Of a DNA stretch of 64,000 bases, positions 10,571 to 23,475 are shown one piece after another. Origin of the DNA: Babylonia areolata (Eukaryota > Mollusca > Gastropoda > Neogastropoda > Buccinidae). The number at the start of each line of letters is the position of its first letter. Position 1 is the stretch's first letter. The translations under genes were made by a program, and so were the position numbers. The stretch spans positions 10,789,310 through 10,853,309 of the forward strand of contig NC_134879.1 of assembly GCF_041734735.1 (NCBI RefSeq), written 5' to 3'. Below the pieces are notes generated by a model. The model did not search any database. It was not told the origin of the DNA and worked only from the letters and a program-made list of their open reading frames with translations.

Positions 10571-13500
10571 ATAATGATGCCCACAAAATGGGCATAAATT
10601 GCGTGCTGCAAGTTTGTTTCACTTTCACCAGTATCTGAAGGAGTATGTGTTTATATCTAACTGAATGGTAGATGTTTAGATTAAGAAAATACTTTTGTGG
10701 TTTTTCCCATCATAATCATGGCCATTCACATTGATTTCTTTCACGCACAAAGATGCACACCCACATCAGCATTGAAACTGTTATTTTTCTGCACATTGAT
10801 ATCATACCCACATCATTATTACCATTGACCCAACACCCACCTGACACTGATACATAAATAATGTACATTGACAGCTGTCATCAATATACAAAAATATGTC
10901 TTATCACATTCATTAACAAAATTCCAATGGTTCAGTTCCCCACATCTTTGGCACATGAAATTGATAGTCAAACCACACATTATTTTCCAGCTCTTTCAGT
11001 GTGGTTCACAAACAATCTCACAGAAACAAAGAGAGCGTTGAAAAGAAGAAATTTCTGGCACAGAATTTACACAGATACAGAACCCCAGCATCCCTATAAG
11101 TGAAGGTGTTCGGGGGGGGAAACTATGCACTGGCTTGGCAATGGAAGGCAGGTGACAGCAAGCAAGAATGATAAACACACATTTCACATAGTTTAATTCC
11201 CTCCACGGTGTACTTCACACCAATACTGAGACAAATATACAAATGTAAACCTCTCCAACATGTTTTCCTGTCAACAAAGTCACTGATCACATCACAGATT
11301 TCAAAGATCTCTTCACAGTAGGTTGACCGCTTAACATCACATCACAGATTTTAAACATTTTTTTTCTCTCCACATTATCATGCTCGCAGTCATACAGATG
11401 TCTTGCTGAAATGAGATTCAATGTAAATCATGTGTGAACAAGCAAAAGGTTTTCTCCAAAAGCACCAAGATACAGCAAAAACAAGGGCTAGGTTTATAAG
11501 AATTTGAAAAAAAAAGACTTATTTAAAACAGGGCAAGGGATAGACATCTGAAAAGTTCTGCTCAGTGCATAAACATTTGTTGCAGACAGAAAACAAATGA
11601 GAACAGACCTGCTTTCACCATGCAGTATATTACAACGCTGAAATGCAAAACAGAATAGAAGGAGGAAAATATTCTGCAGAATCCTGCTGCAGTTAACTCT
11701 CACCACTTTGGACTCCCTGTCAAATTCAACAATGGAATTATTTATCTCTTATCATTGCCAACAAAAAGACTTTACACTAATAACATAAAAAAAAATACTG
11801 GCACTACTAGTACTCCATTAATTGTTGTCTGTAAAAAGACTGTACATAAATTTGGCGAAAACCTCGGGAAAACCAGTACAATACAATAGTGTGTTGTCGA
11901 TAAACAATTTTAGAGACACAATTGAATGAACAAATGCAAGTGAACCTGATTCAATTTCTGTATCACAGACACACACACACACTACACTAAGAGTACTACA
12001 CAGTGCAGCATGGCTTCTGGGGGTCAGCAACATTCCTAGCATGTTCATTAAACTGTTTTACCAAACATGCTTTCACATTTTCACTTTACCTTGACAAGTA
12101 AACTAAATTACAATAAATGACCTTGCCCTTGTATCCTATAAGCTACAACACATGTTTCTGATGGCCACACTCCAGTCTAAACTGCATGCTGAGGACTGAA
12201 TATCAGTCAAGAAATCAAGGTGGTGAGAAACAAAAAACAACTTGTTAGCATGAGAAAACAGTTATTGCCATCGAAGACTGTTCACATATGAAAAGGTGAA
12301 AATTAGTTCTTATGCAATGCATACCTTCACCAGATACTTCATAACAACACCAAACTCCGATATGGCCCTGTGTGGTTGTCTGGGGAATACTCGAGTATTA
12401 GAATTAGAAATACTAATCAAGGTGCCAAGCATTATCCAGTGGAACAGAGCAAATGGAACCAAACCATCATGAGAACCTATAATCAGATGTCTGACCACAA
12501 CCTGCATGTGGAATAAGTAAATATAACAATGGGGGGGAAAAAGCCCAAAAATGAACCCTCAATCAAAAAAGTATACAGACATCTGAACCCTCAACTGGAA
12601 AGCAATAAGATGATTGAACCCTCAAGCATAATGGTATACAGAAGACCAAAAATAACATGTACATACATAACCAGCATGAAAAAAAGCTGCTTTCCCACAG
12701 GAAACTTCAAAGAACAAGTTGCTGAGACAGAGCAGGGAGAACAACCACACATGCCCAATGCTCCATAGTAGTCGCAAGACTTGCATCACTTCCTGTTCCC
12801 AATTTATGAATTTGTGTTCCATGATTTCTGGAAATTAATGAGCATTGAGCGAAAGTTCCTTCCTTGATAAATTTTGTTTTTAATACTGATCAAAGCAGCT
12901 GTAATTGTTTGGAATTTGGATTGGCAATTAACTCACATGAATTAAAAACGTAACCATTTTCACTAAAGATTAGATCGGTCACAAATGTTGGACAGTCTTC
13001 TTTGAACTGTGCACTGTGTTATAAAAAATTCATTATGTTCCAAACTGACTGTCAGAACTGAGCGTTAAATGGATATTCTACCTGTGACAGAACACAGAAA
13101 TTCAGAGTGCAAATTTCAAGTCTTTGCTTTTTCATCTCTGATAATGAAGCAGTTTCCAAGACTGACTGAACACATCCATTCTGTGTACAGCTTTTTCGTA
13201 TTTTACACCATCACGAATCACAGTTTAACAATGTTGATCTATCAGCTGCATAGTAGAATATTAAATCACAAAATATATGTGATTTTTTCCCTTTTTCAAA
13301 AACTGTGTTCATTTCAATCAAGATATCTGTGCTCGCTGTCTTTTCTGTTATCTATACACCAACCCCTCTCTTGACATCATCACATCACTGGCCAGCTTGT
13401 TGGTTTATTTATATCCCTAACCCTTCTTACATTTTATTCACCTGATTACATTGCAGCATTCATATTTCCAATGTATATTCACACATAAAAACAATACATT

Positions 13501-14048
13501 GATGTTAATGTTTACAAAGCTGTTCCAACAGTATTAAAGCAGCAGTAACAATGATAAAGAGAACATTTACATGGTTTGTCAAGAAAATGTTAAACAGCAT
13601 GAGCAAAAATAAATGATTCTCCACTACTTTCTTCGGTCATTCAGATCATGCCTTCAAAATGCACAAAACAACAACATATAAAATAATTTTTTGAACAAGG
13701 TAAAATAAAGTCCTATTTCACCCTAAAAACACCAGTCTAAAAACATGGTTTAATAGAACAAGTTTAACAAGTAAAAGCTTCCAAAAAGTCTGCACTGCAA
13801 ACTCCATAGACATTTCCCTTATTTTGCAATGATATTATTTTGAAATGCAATGGTCAATCTCTTTTCAGAGAATCGCTATACCTAAAAAGAATACTGATCA
13901 TCAAAAGTTCTATACTTACTGAGTTAATAATCCAGCAAAAACAAAAGGAAATTAATGCACATATCATTTGCTATATCATCATGAATTTGTCATAAGATAT
14001 AATCAGTGACAAAAGCCAAACTTTTAACTATTGTGACAAAATGCATCT
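10571..14048. other. AT-rich intergenic sequence, nothing recognised
   Basis: No frame over this stretch of about 3.5 kb resembles a known protein. Small features include three GAACCCTCAA-type repeats near 12552-12630 and two copies of CACATCACAGATTT near 11290-11350. Confidence 0.5.
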
Positions 14049-14053
14049 GTTGT

Positions 14054-14158
14054 TGTTGGGTTATTTCCCTTGATCGCTGTCGCAAGAGTCGCTTGGCGGG
14101 AATAAATCATAACAACAGACTGTGACTGTTGTGTGTTCATTTGGGGCTGAAACATCAC
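14054..14158 (+). repeat. Left long terminal repeat of the Gypsy fossil
   Basis: Starts TGTTGGGTTATTTCCC and shares GGCGGGAATAAATCATAACA with the right copy, including an AATAAA signal. It is short for an LTR. The end is placed by the target duplication and the following primer-binding-like site. Confidence 0.85.
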
Positions 14159-17100
14159 GTTGGCGACAAGAATTCCCAATGGACTCATGCAGGGAAGTAC
14201 CAAAATACATTTCTATTTGCTTTCTGTGTAATAGTTCTCACAAGATAGGCAGTTCTTGGAGAAATATTTACTTGTTTGTTTCATGCTAGAAAGAGACGGT
14301 GATGCCATTTTGTATCAGTCAACAGACCTACAAACTGTTTTTCCACTGTGACATTAGACGTTGTTTTTTTCCTCCAGTCATAAACTTTGCTAGAGTGTAA
14401 TCCACAATTCAGAATGGCACACACAAATAAGTTTGATGAGTTCAAACCTGCTGTTTAAAATTTTGATTGTTATATCAAATGCCTTACTATGTACTTTGAA
14501 ACAAACAACATTACTGATGAAAAGCAGAAGAGTGTATTCTTGTCAGTTATTGGTGCCAAACATTATTCACTGCTTCGTTCACTGTGCTCACCTGCCACAC
14601 CAACAACAAAGAATCATGACGACCTAATTGCTATCCTCAAGGCACATGCGTCACCCAAACCACTTATCATAGGTGAAAGGTTCAAATTTCACAACAGAAA
14701 GCAGAATGAGCTGGAAACTATGAACAACTTTGCAGCAGAACTTAGACGATTAGCATTCACATGTGACTTTGGAGAGTTTTTGCAAGACGCACTGAGAGAT
14801 AGATTTGTATGTGGCCTCTGTGGCGCCACAACTCAGAAGAAGCTGTTATCTGAAAAAGATCTCACCTTTTCGAAGGCAGTGGAAATGGCCCATGCTATGG
14901 AAACAGCTGCAAGCCACTCTGCAGCTCTTCACCAAGAGTGCTCAGCTGAACTATCATCTGCACCCGTTGTGAACACAGTCCAAAGAACTGACCACCATCA
15001 GTACACAGAAGGGCCTTTTCAGATACACCCGTTTGCCCTTTGGAGTCTCAGCTGCACCAGCCATCTTCCAGCGAGCAATGGACTGCTTGTTGCAGGACAT
15101 TCCACAGGTTGCAGTGTTTCAAGATGATATCCTGGTCACTGGCAGCACCGATGAAGACAACACTCTCCACCTGTGGGAAGTATTTTGCAGACTTGAAGCT
15201 GAAAGTTTCCGGTTGAAGAAGGAGAAATGTGAATGAAGTCACATACCTAGGTCACCAGATCAATGCCGAAGGAGTCCAGCCCACACCTGAGAAAGCGAAG
15301 GCCGTTCAGGATGTCCATACTCCCCAAAACGCAACTGAGTTGAAGTCATTCCTTGGTCTCATCAACTTCTATTGCCTCGGTTGTCTACAGTGTTATCTCC
15401 ACTGAACAATCTTCTTTGCAAAGGTGCTGTTTTCGGATGGGGAATTCAACAGGACCAAACTTTCAAGAAGGTGAAGGAAATGCTTCTGTCAGCTGATCTT
15501 CTGGTTCACTTCAATCCAGACATGGATGTAACTTTATCCTGTGATGCTTCCACAGTCGGCCTATGAGCAGTTCTAGCCCACGGGTTTCTTGATGGCTCAG
15601 AATGCCCCATTGCCTACGCTTCTGGGTCACTGAACAAAGCTAAACGGAATTACTCCAACATTGAGAGAGAAGCTCTTGCAGTCGCCTTCAGAGTGAAGAA
15701 ATTTCATGACAATCTCTCTGGCCACCATTTCTGGTTATACACTGATCACGAGCCCTTGATGACATTGTTCAATGAACATAAACCCATTCCAACAGAGGTC
15801 TCTACCAGAATTCAAAGATTGGCATTGCAACTGTCAGCATATACATCCACAATCTGCTTCAAGTCAAGAGCCACCATGCCACATGCTGATGCTCTCAGCA
15901 GGTTGCCCGAGACTCCAGAAGGGTACATTTTCCTAATGGATCGTCTTTCGACAGCCCCAGTCACTTCAACTGACATCCAAGCAAAGACTGATCGTGACCC
16001 TGTTCTCTCATGTCAAGACATACACTTTAGTTGGCTGGCCATCTGAACTTCCAAGAAAATGGCAGTCAGAACTGAAATTTTACAGGGCCCATGAAACAGA
16101 ACTGTGTGTTCTTAGTGGTTGTCTTCTTTTAAGGAACAGGGTTGTTGTACCTCCGGCTTGTAGGACGGCGATGCTGGAAGAACTTCACTCTTGTCATCCA
16201 GGTGTCTGCAAGTGCCTTGCCCGCTCCTGCATGTGGTGGCCAGAACTTGATAGTTACATAGAATCCACTGTCAGACTATGTGAAGCCTGCTAGCAAGTTC
16301 ATCACATGCCTGAGAAAGCTCCACTTCATCCACGGGAGTGGTCTGAAAAACCATAGTCAAGACTTCGTGTGGACTTTGCCGGACCCTTCAAGGGACATAT
16401 GTTTCTTGTGCTTGTTGATTCCCACTGTAAATGGATGGAGATAAAGATGATGACCAAAATCATAGCAGAAAGGACTATTTGCTACCTAAGAGAACTCTTC
16501 GCCACACATGGATTGCCAGATACCATCATCTCTGACAATGGACCGATGTTCACTTGCACCGAGTTCAAAACATTCACTCAGTTCCTAGGCATTCGCCATG
16601 TGCTGGTCTCACCTTACCATCCAGCTTCCAACACCCTGGCAGAAAGAGCTGTTCAAACATTCAAGGAGGCCATGAAGATGATGTCCCCCAAACTCACCGT
16701 GCAGCATAAGTTGGCCACTTTTCTCCTTGAACAGCACATCATACCTCACTCAACTACTGGTGTGCCTCCTGCAGATCTCTTAATGAAACGGAGACTCAAA
16801 ACACATCTAGATTTGACACAGCCAACACTGTCTCGGAAAGTGCAAGAAGTCCAGTCAAAGCAGTAGATGTATCATGATCAAAGTGCTAAGGACAGAGACT
16901 TCGCAGCTGGTGACAGAGTATATGCTCATAACTTTGGGTCTCACAAGTCCTGGCTGCATGGAGCTGTTGCTGAAGTCACTGGCCCTCTCTCTTTCAAGGT
17001 GCAGTTAGGAGATGGCCGTATGAAAAAACGCCACAAAGATCAAGTTCGCAGACGTTGGACTGAGGACAAAGGACTAGAGAACCTCCCTTTCCCCATGGTG

Positions 17101-17468
17101 GCTGACCCTACTGTCCCCAGTGAAGAACCAACAGCCATCAATGCTCCCAGCCCTGTGGACCCACTTTCTGGTTCCTCTCCCCTAGAACCAGTCCCTCCTG
17201 CAGCCACTCCTGGTCCATATCCAGCCACTCCTGTCCACTCTTTAACCCACACAGGTCCACAGTAAATCCCCAGCCTGTGCTGCAACATCTCCAGAAGCTC
17301 CAAACCTAGGCACATCTTCCAAGGGTGCTGCAGTTTTCCAGAGACCCACTCCTGCCTTAGCTGAATGTCCCAGAATATTCCGTAAAACTCCAGATCGACT
17401 GGACCTGTGAACTCTATTCATTTCAGTCATCATATATCAAGACCCCTTCAAATTCATTAAAAAAAAAA

Positions 17469-17475
17469 TTAAAAA

Positions 17476-17506
<31 letters not shown>

Positions 17507-17510
17507 TATA
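17469..17510. repeat. A-rich and (TA)n tract
   Basis: Poly-A followed by about 14 TA units, seen directly, inside the Gypsy fossil near its 3' end. Confidence 0.9.
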
Positions 17511-17678
17511 ATAATGATTTTTTTTCATTTCTCTTTCATTTGATTTATATAATTGCAACAAATTTTTCCATTGAACAAATTAAAGTGATATTTATCATTC
17601 ATTTAAACGGACAAATTTTGTTCTGCTCAATGACACTTTTATTTTCTTTTATGTCAAATAACAACTTAAAAGGGAGGG

Positions 17679-17789
17679 TGTTAGGTTATTTCCCTTGATT
17701 TACGAGAGGTCGCGAGAGTCACTTGGCGGGAATAAATCATAACAACGGACTATGATTGTTGTGTGTTCATTTGAGGCTGAAACATCACA
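17679..17789 (+). repeat. Right long terminal repeat of the Gypsy fossil
   Basis: Starts TGTTAGGTTATTTCCC, ends CATCACA and is followed by GTTGT, the same five bases that precede the left repeat. The polypurine tract abuts it. Confidence 0.85.
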
Positions 17790-17794
17790 GTTGT

Positions 17795-19400
17795 GTAGTT
17801 GTATCCTTTTGCAGTAAAGGAAACACCAACAGTAAAATGAGGAAGAAAGAACTGATTACCCAGAACATGGTTGCTAAAGTTGATAATTTAAGAAAAGAAA
17901 AGAAAAAAAAACATGCAGAAAGGCAGAGAAAAATACCTAATAAAGACAAATAATACTACCATGACACCTGAACTTGGCTTTTAAAAGAAAAGCAATAAAC
18001 CACAACCGCTACTTTAGCCATTTTACTCGTGATCTGAACAAAAAAAACAACAAACAAACAAAAAAACAAAACACACACAAACATACACACAAACTGAGAC
18101 ACACAGATTGACAATTAGATCTCATTCAACTCATATGACCACTTTTAACAAGGCCCAACACTTTTTTTCTGGTTCTTGATTCAACGATTGTCAACTTTGT
18201 GCATACAAGATGAATAATGAGAATACAAACAAAAGAAAGAAAGGAAAAAAAAAGTCATCATTTTTGTCTAAGGAAAAAAAAAATCGTTTAGTATACAACA
18301 AGTGCTTCGCTTCCATCATGTACAACTGGCCAGAAACAATGGTCTCTCATCTCTGTTATCAATGTCACGTAAAGTCTCTATAGATGCCATTCACCCTGGT
18401 ATTGGCCTTTACATAGTTCCCAATCACATTCATTATCAATCATGATGTAAATAAATACAAACAATACAATGATATAAATAAATACAAGCAATATCCACCA
18501 TGTTCGTACAATGCCCTGCAAACTGTGTACATCATTTGGTAAGCTTCTATATATACAATAATCATACAAATCCCTTTTTTGTTCTTTATTCTAATAACTA
18601 TTACACCTGTAGTCCTTTGAAATAAAGTGCATAATATTGTAGCACAAGTACAATATTCATTACAAAATCACAAATATACAATTCAGTACATTCCCCTACA
18701 TCTACAACACAAAAAAGCCTGATGAAGTATTCACAAAGTAAAACCTGCTTAATATAATTATAAATAAGTATGTTCATTTTTATCATGAAACCAGGCACTT
18801 AAGGAGGACGTTCATTTTTCTGAAAATTATGCCACCTGTTCTATTCATAAGTATCCCTTTTTACACACATACATAGATGCACAAACACAAACACACACAC
18901 TCTCCAGTACTATCTATAACAAAATTCATAAAAGTCTTTTTAAAATGTGCATAGTGAGTCAAATGTTTTTACACTGTCCATTCCTTTTGCTTTCTGATCC
19001 ATAAAACTATTTGTTCACATATACCTTTAAAAAAAAAAATCCCGAAATCAGATCTTTGGAAAGTTTAACATTATGTCTTGAAAACAGCAAAAAACAAAAA
19101 CAAAAAAAAAAAAAGGACACTCTTAAACAGTAAAATCTCCACTGCCTGTCTGCTGAAAGATCAGCTGTGTTCACCAATCAACTGGGTGAAAAAATTAACA
19201 CTATATCATGGTGCACATTTTTTTTTAAAATTATTGTTTATTTTGTAACTGTCAAAAACAATGTCCACCTTAAATTACTGTCCAACCTCATTGATTTTTG
19301 TTGTTGTTGTTGTTGTCTTTACTAAAAAGATAAATTAATCAAATTAATGATGTTGATAATCAACTGCCTGTTGTAAATTCCATATTCCTTTTCAGGGAAT
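17795..19400. other. AT-rich intergenic sequence
   Basis: Nothing recognised apart from A-rich and CA-rich low-complexity stretches. It lies between the Gypsy fossil and the downstream side of GNPNAT1, and the part nearest 19400 could belong to the GNPNAT1 3' UTR. Confidence 0.4.
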
Positions 19401-19896
19401 AACTTGTGTTCCCCTGTGTAATACTGATATCTCTTTTTCAGTCTACTTCATGGGCTGCACCTCGAAAAGTGCAATGTCCCTGTATGGGGTGGGGTTGTTT
19501 GTTTAGTTTTCTTTTATTACCTCCATAATCTATACTTACTCTGCCATCTAGCCATCATTCTATATTCAGAATTATATCAATAACAATGATGAAAAAGTAA
19601 ATAATGTTCGTCGGTATCAAGCAGTTTTACACGTAATTCCACAACAGTAACTTGTGTTCCCCTGTGTAATACTGATATCTCTTTTTCAGTCTACTTCATG
19701 GGCTGCACCTCGAAAAGTGCAATGTCCCTGTATGGGGTGGGGTTGTTTGTTTAGTTTTCTTTTATTACCTCCATAATCTATACTTACTCTGCCATCTAGC
19801 CATCATTCTATATTCAGGATTATATCAATAACAACGATGAAAAAGTAAATAATGTTCATCGATATCAAGCAGTTTTACACGTAATTCCACAACAGT
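19401..19896. repeat. 248-bp near-perfect tandem duplication
   Basis: 19401-19648 and 19649-19896 match with about four substitutions by eye; both start AACTTGTGTTCCCCTGTG and end CCACAACAGT. Each copy contains TTTATT (19513-19518 and 19761-19766), which reads AATAAA on the minus strand. The duplication sits 180-670 bp downstream of the GNPNAT1 stop codon, so it probably lies in or just after the 3' UTR and doubles a candidate poly(A) signal. Confidence 0.95.
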
Positions 19897-20072
19897 CACA
19901 GAAACACCACTGGCATGATATGTTGCATCGGAGTTCTTCACAGGTAAAACCGTACCAGCACAAAACCTAACTAAATTTCAATATATCCTAAAAAGCAGCA
20001 AATCAATACATGTGCTGCAAATATCACAACCTGCCACTGTCAGCATCTCAGACTCAGTCAAAATCTCAAGAC

Positions 20073-20362
20073 TCAGTCGAAATATCTCATCTCCATGTAG
20101 TTTTGTCCGTCAGGACGCTTGAGGTCAAACAGGGAGTAGAACTGAACCATAGGGTCTTTGCATTCCAGTGAGATCTTGTAGCACCCAATCTCTTTGCTGA
20201 GCAGTAGCAACACATCCAGCAAACTGTGGAAAGAGAATGGAACCAGTCAGTGACGTTCAAGACTAGCCAGTAAAAGGAAACTGGTGACTGACTGCACTGT
20301 TCACTAAATATATAATTTGAGAAATTAAACAAAAATCAAACAATACCCTTTCAGCTGACAGT

Positions 20363-20434
<72 letters not shown>

Positions 20435-23400
20435 ACCCTGTTCCAAGCTGATGGATATACAGCTGAAAGTGGAGAATTTTGAAATCCCAATAGCAAGATA
20501 AGAAACAAATCATTTCCTGCAGAATGTGTTCAAGCAGCTCTCAAACACTGCCAGCTGATAAGAATTACAGGAGAATTATACATTAGTAACTACCATCCAT
20601 GAAGCACGAAATTCTGTATAATAATAATACGCACACTTTGCCCAGTTGTTTCCCCCTGTACAGGTCACTGACGACAACATCTTCCACTCTCGCCCTCTGT
20701 AACAAATCAAAGGCATCACAAGTAAACAAGGCTCAACTGCATAAAAACAATACTTCACAAGATTATTACAGTATAAGGCTCTCGGTGATTTTAGATTTGT
20801 CATTCACACACACACACGGAAACATGCTTAAAATGAAAGGTGTCATTTGGTGATTTGTACTTTAACAGTACACAAAGATGGAGTTCCAATACAGCTTTTT
20901 CTAATTACCATTGAAATCAACCAATTTACAACCATGCTCCATAGAACTTTAACAACAAAATCGCTGTTTAAATTTTTTTTTTTTTTTAAAGTCACACACA
21001 AATATACAAGTACACACAGACTGTGAATGACAAAAATGAGAAAAGCTAAGTGTGTGCATGTGTGCACATGTCAAGATTGTAGCAAAATGCAAATATATAT
21101 ATATATATCTCAGTTGGTGTGGGTGGGCATAGCCTTTCTGTAACCCTGCTCTCCTTACAAAGCAAGAGTATAAAGTTTGCATTCATTCTTTTTTTAATTA
21201 AATGTTACACACACAAAAACTGAAGACTTCCTTACAGCAGATGCACCATGTATAAACTTCTGTTCCTTGATCAGTGATGCTGATCCGATAACCTGTGTTG
21301 TGGTGGTGTCCTCTATCACAACAATGTAGTATGTGTCTGGACAACTCTTCATCTGTCTGAACCTGTCTGAAAACAAGGGGGGAAAATGTCAGCATTTTCA
21401 TCTTTCCAAATCTGTCAAAGAACAGTAAGATCACATGTAAGCATGATTCTTTAATCTAAGGAACGGCCACAGATTTTTCATATCATTTTCCTTACGCAAT
21501 CACATTTTTGCTGTTTTTCCAGAATAAATATGGACAGATCTGGGCAGTTTGCATGTCTATCTAAATCAGTCCTAATATCGTATAAGCATATATAAGCTTT
21601 TTTTTTCTACCTGAAACCGCAACAACACAAAAATTGAAAAAGCATTTTCGACTGATCTTTCCACTTTTTGCTAAAAAACCAGAAGACACAAGTAAGCACA
21701 TCTAGTTTCGGTAAAAAAAATTGCAGCTTAAAGAAATATCACAACTGTCAATGATTCTGAATTATATCAAGGGTGTAAATAACTGAAGTTCCTTTTTTAA
21801 CACATCGTCTGTCGTAGAAGTATTCTGGCTTTGAAGAACTGCACAGTTGTTGATAATTCTTTTTTAACACAATAAATGTGAGAGAACACACAAACACACA
21901 CAAAAAATCATGAAATCCTTATTGGAGAACAATAAGAAAGCATGCACAAACATGTAATGGAGATAAGAAGGGGAAGTGGGGGAATAAGGTCAAGTCACAC
22001 ACACACACACACACAGAAAGGTGTCAAGCAAGCAAACTGGTATAAAATAAATAAATAAATAAACAAATAAATAAATTACTACTAAGGGGAAAATGAAAAT
22101 TCAACACTTTATTTCAACCTATCAAAAACATTATGCAGCTATCAAACAAATTTTGCTTCACAACTCTTTATCTGCTTGCATGTGACATCACTGTGTGTCG
22201 GTTTATCAGCCTGGTCCTCCCACACTGTGGGTTTTTTTTTGTTGTTGTTGTTGTTTTCTTTTTTTATCACTGATAGTTTTCAGCCTACACTTACTGTGCC
22301 AGTCTACATATCTCACCTGTGAATCCACACACACAAAAGAACATATCATCAGGTTGCAAAACAGGATGTGTTACAACATGAACACACCTTGACTAAATGC
22401 TAAAGGCACAAATTATTGGACAGGATTCTCTTTCAGCTGATTCTGACTGCTGTCACAAACAGGCTGCATTTTTATGCTGTACTCTCCTTACCCAAACTAA
22501 ACCCCAGTGCCTTTCAAGCGTCTCGCCACACAGTGGATCACAATAATTATGTCTGTTACATTATTGAAAAATACATAACACACACACACACACACACACA
22601 TGTATACAGTGTCACAGACGCAGACACACACACACACACACACACTTTACACAAGTCCTGCTGAATCTCAAAGCACCACAAGCACATAAACACATATACA
22701 CTTTGTGAACACAGTAACGCTTTCAGCCAACTTACAACACAACCCATCAGTCTTAAACTTTTCCTGAAGGTCACCAGGGTTCAAAGGAGGTCAATACCTT
22801 TGGCCAACACTCAATGTTTACCCAACTACTTACAGTGACACTGACACACTGATTTATGCACAACGGTCTTCCCTCCACTCACTGAACACCAACGCTTACA
22901 ATGAGTATACAGAAAACACAGCTCACAATCTTATGGCTGAAGTCTACCGCACACTCTCTCATGGCGAAGACTTGCACTGTGCCTCTGCTCACTTCTGTGT
23001 CCAAGTATGTTAACATCAACAGAAGCACAGCTCAAGTCACTTTAGTTCAAACTCATGGTATGCTTACACCAGCAGAATCATAACATTAGCATAACTACAC
23101 CCTCATTAGTTGTTATGATGCAGCATACGAGCACACTGTGGTTAATTTCTTGTCTGAAATCAAATTTGTGACATGTAGTGATGTATTGCATTTATGCGGT
23201 TGTTTGGGGTTTTTTAATCCTTACCTTCGAATTTTTCTTGTGGCACATCACCCACTTTTGTCAACTGTTGTAGTAACTGCATGTATCCTGTTAAATAAAA
23301 GTACACATCCTAATAATGATTTTACCCTATCGCTAAACAAAATATAGGTAGACAGACAGACAGCAAATAGATAGACTGTATAGATATATATAGAGACACA

Positions 23401-23440
23401 TACTTAACAAAATATATGTTTTAAGATAACAATATACCGT

Positions 23441-23475
<35 letters not shown>

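Larger units (their letters stand above)
14054..17789 (+). mobile_element. Ty3/Gypsy LTR retrotransposon fossil (broken)
   Basis: The element is bounded by short terminal direct repeats of about 105 and 111 bp (14054-14158 and 17679-17789). A 5-bp target duplication GTTGT flanks it (14049-14053 and 17790-17794). A candidate primer-binding site TGGCGACAAG follows the left repeat, and a polypurine tract AAAAGGGAGGG (17668-17678) precedes the right one. Parts recognisable in order are a gag-like segment (about 14435-14990), reverse transcriptase sequence (about 15000-15450), RNase H (about 15450-15920), integrase (about 16080-16860) and a chromodomain-side or C-terminal region (to about 17270). 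The pol order RT-RNase H-integrase makes it Ty3/Gypsy. It is not intact; coding capacity is broken in several places. The two terminal repeats are roughly 90 percent alike by eye, so the insertion is old. It lies between NDUFAF1 and GNPNAT1. Confidence 0.9.

Noticed and set aside
22741-22800. Candidate missing GNPNAT1 exon (frame with GDLQEKFK)
   Set aside because: The frame is closed by a stop before any acceptor, and the true exon was found at 23225-23287.
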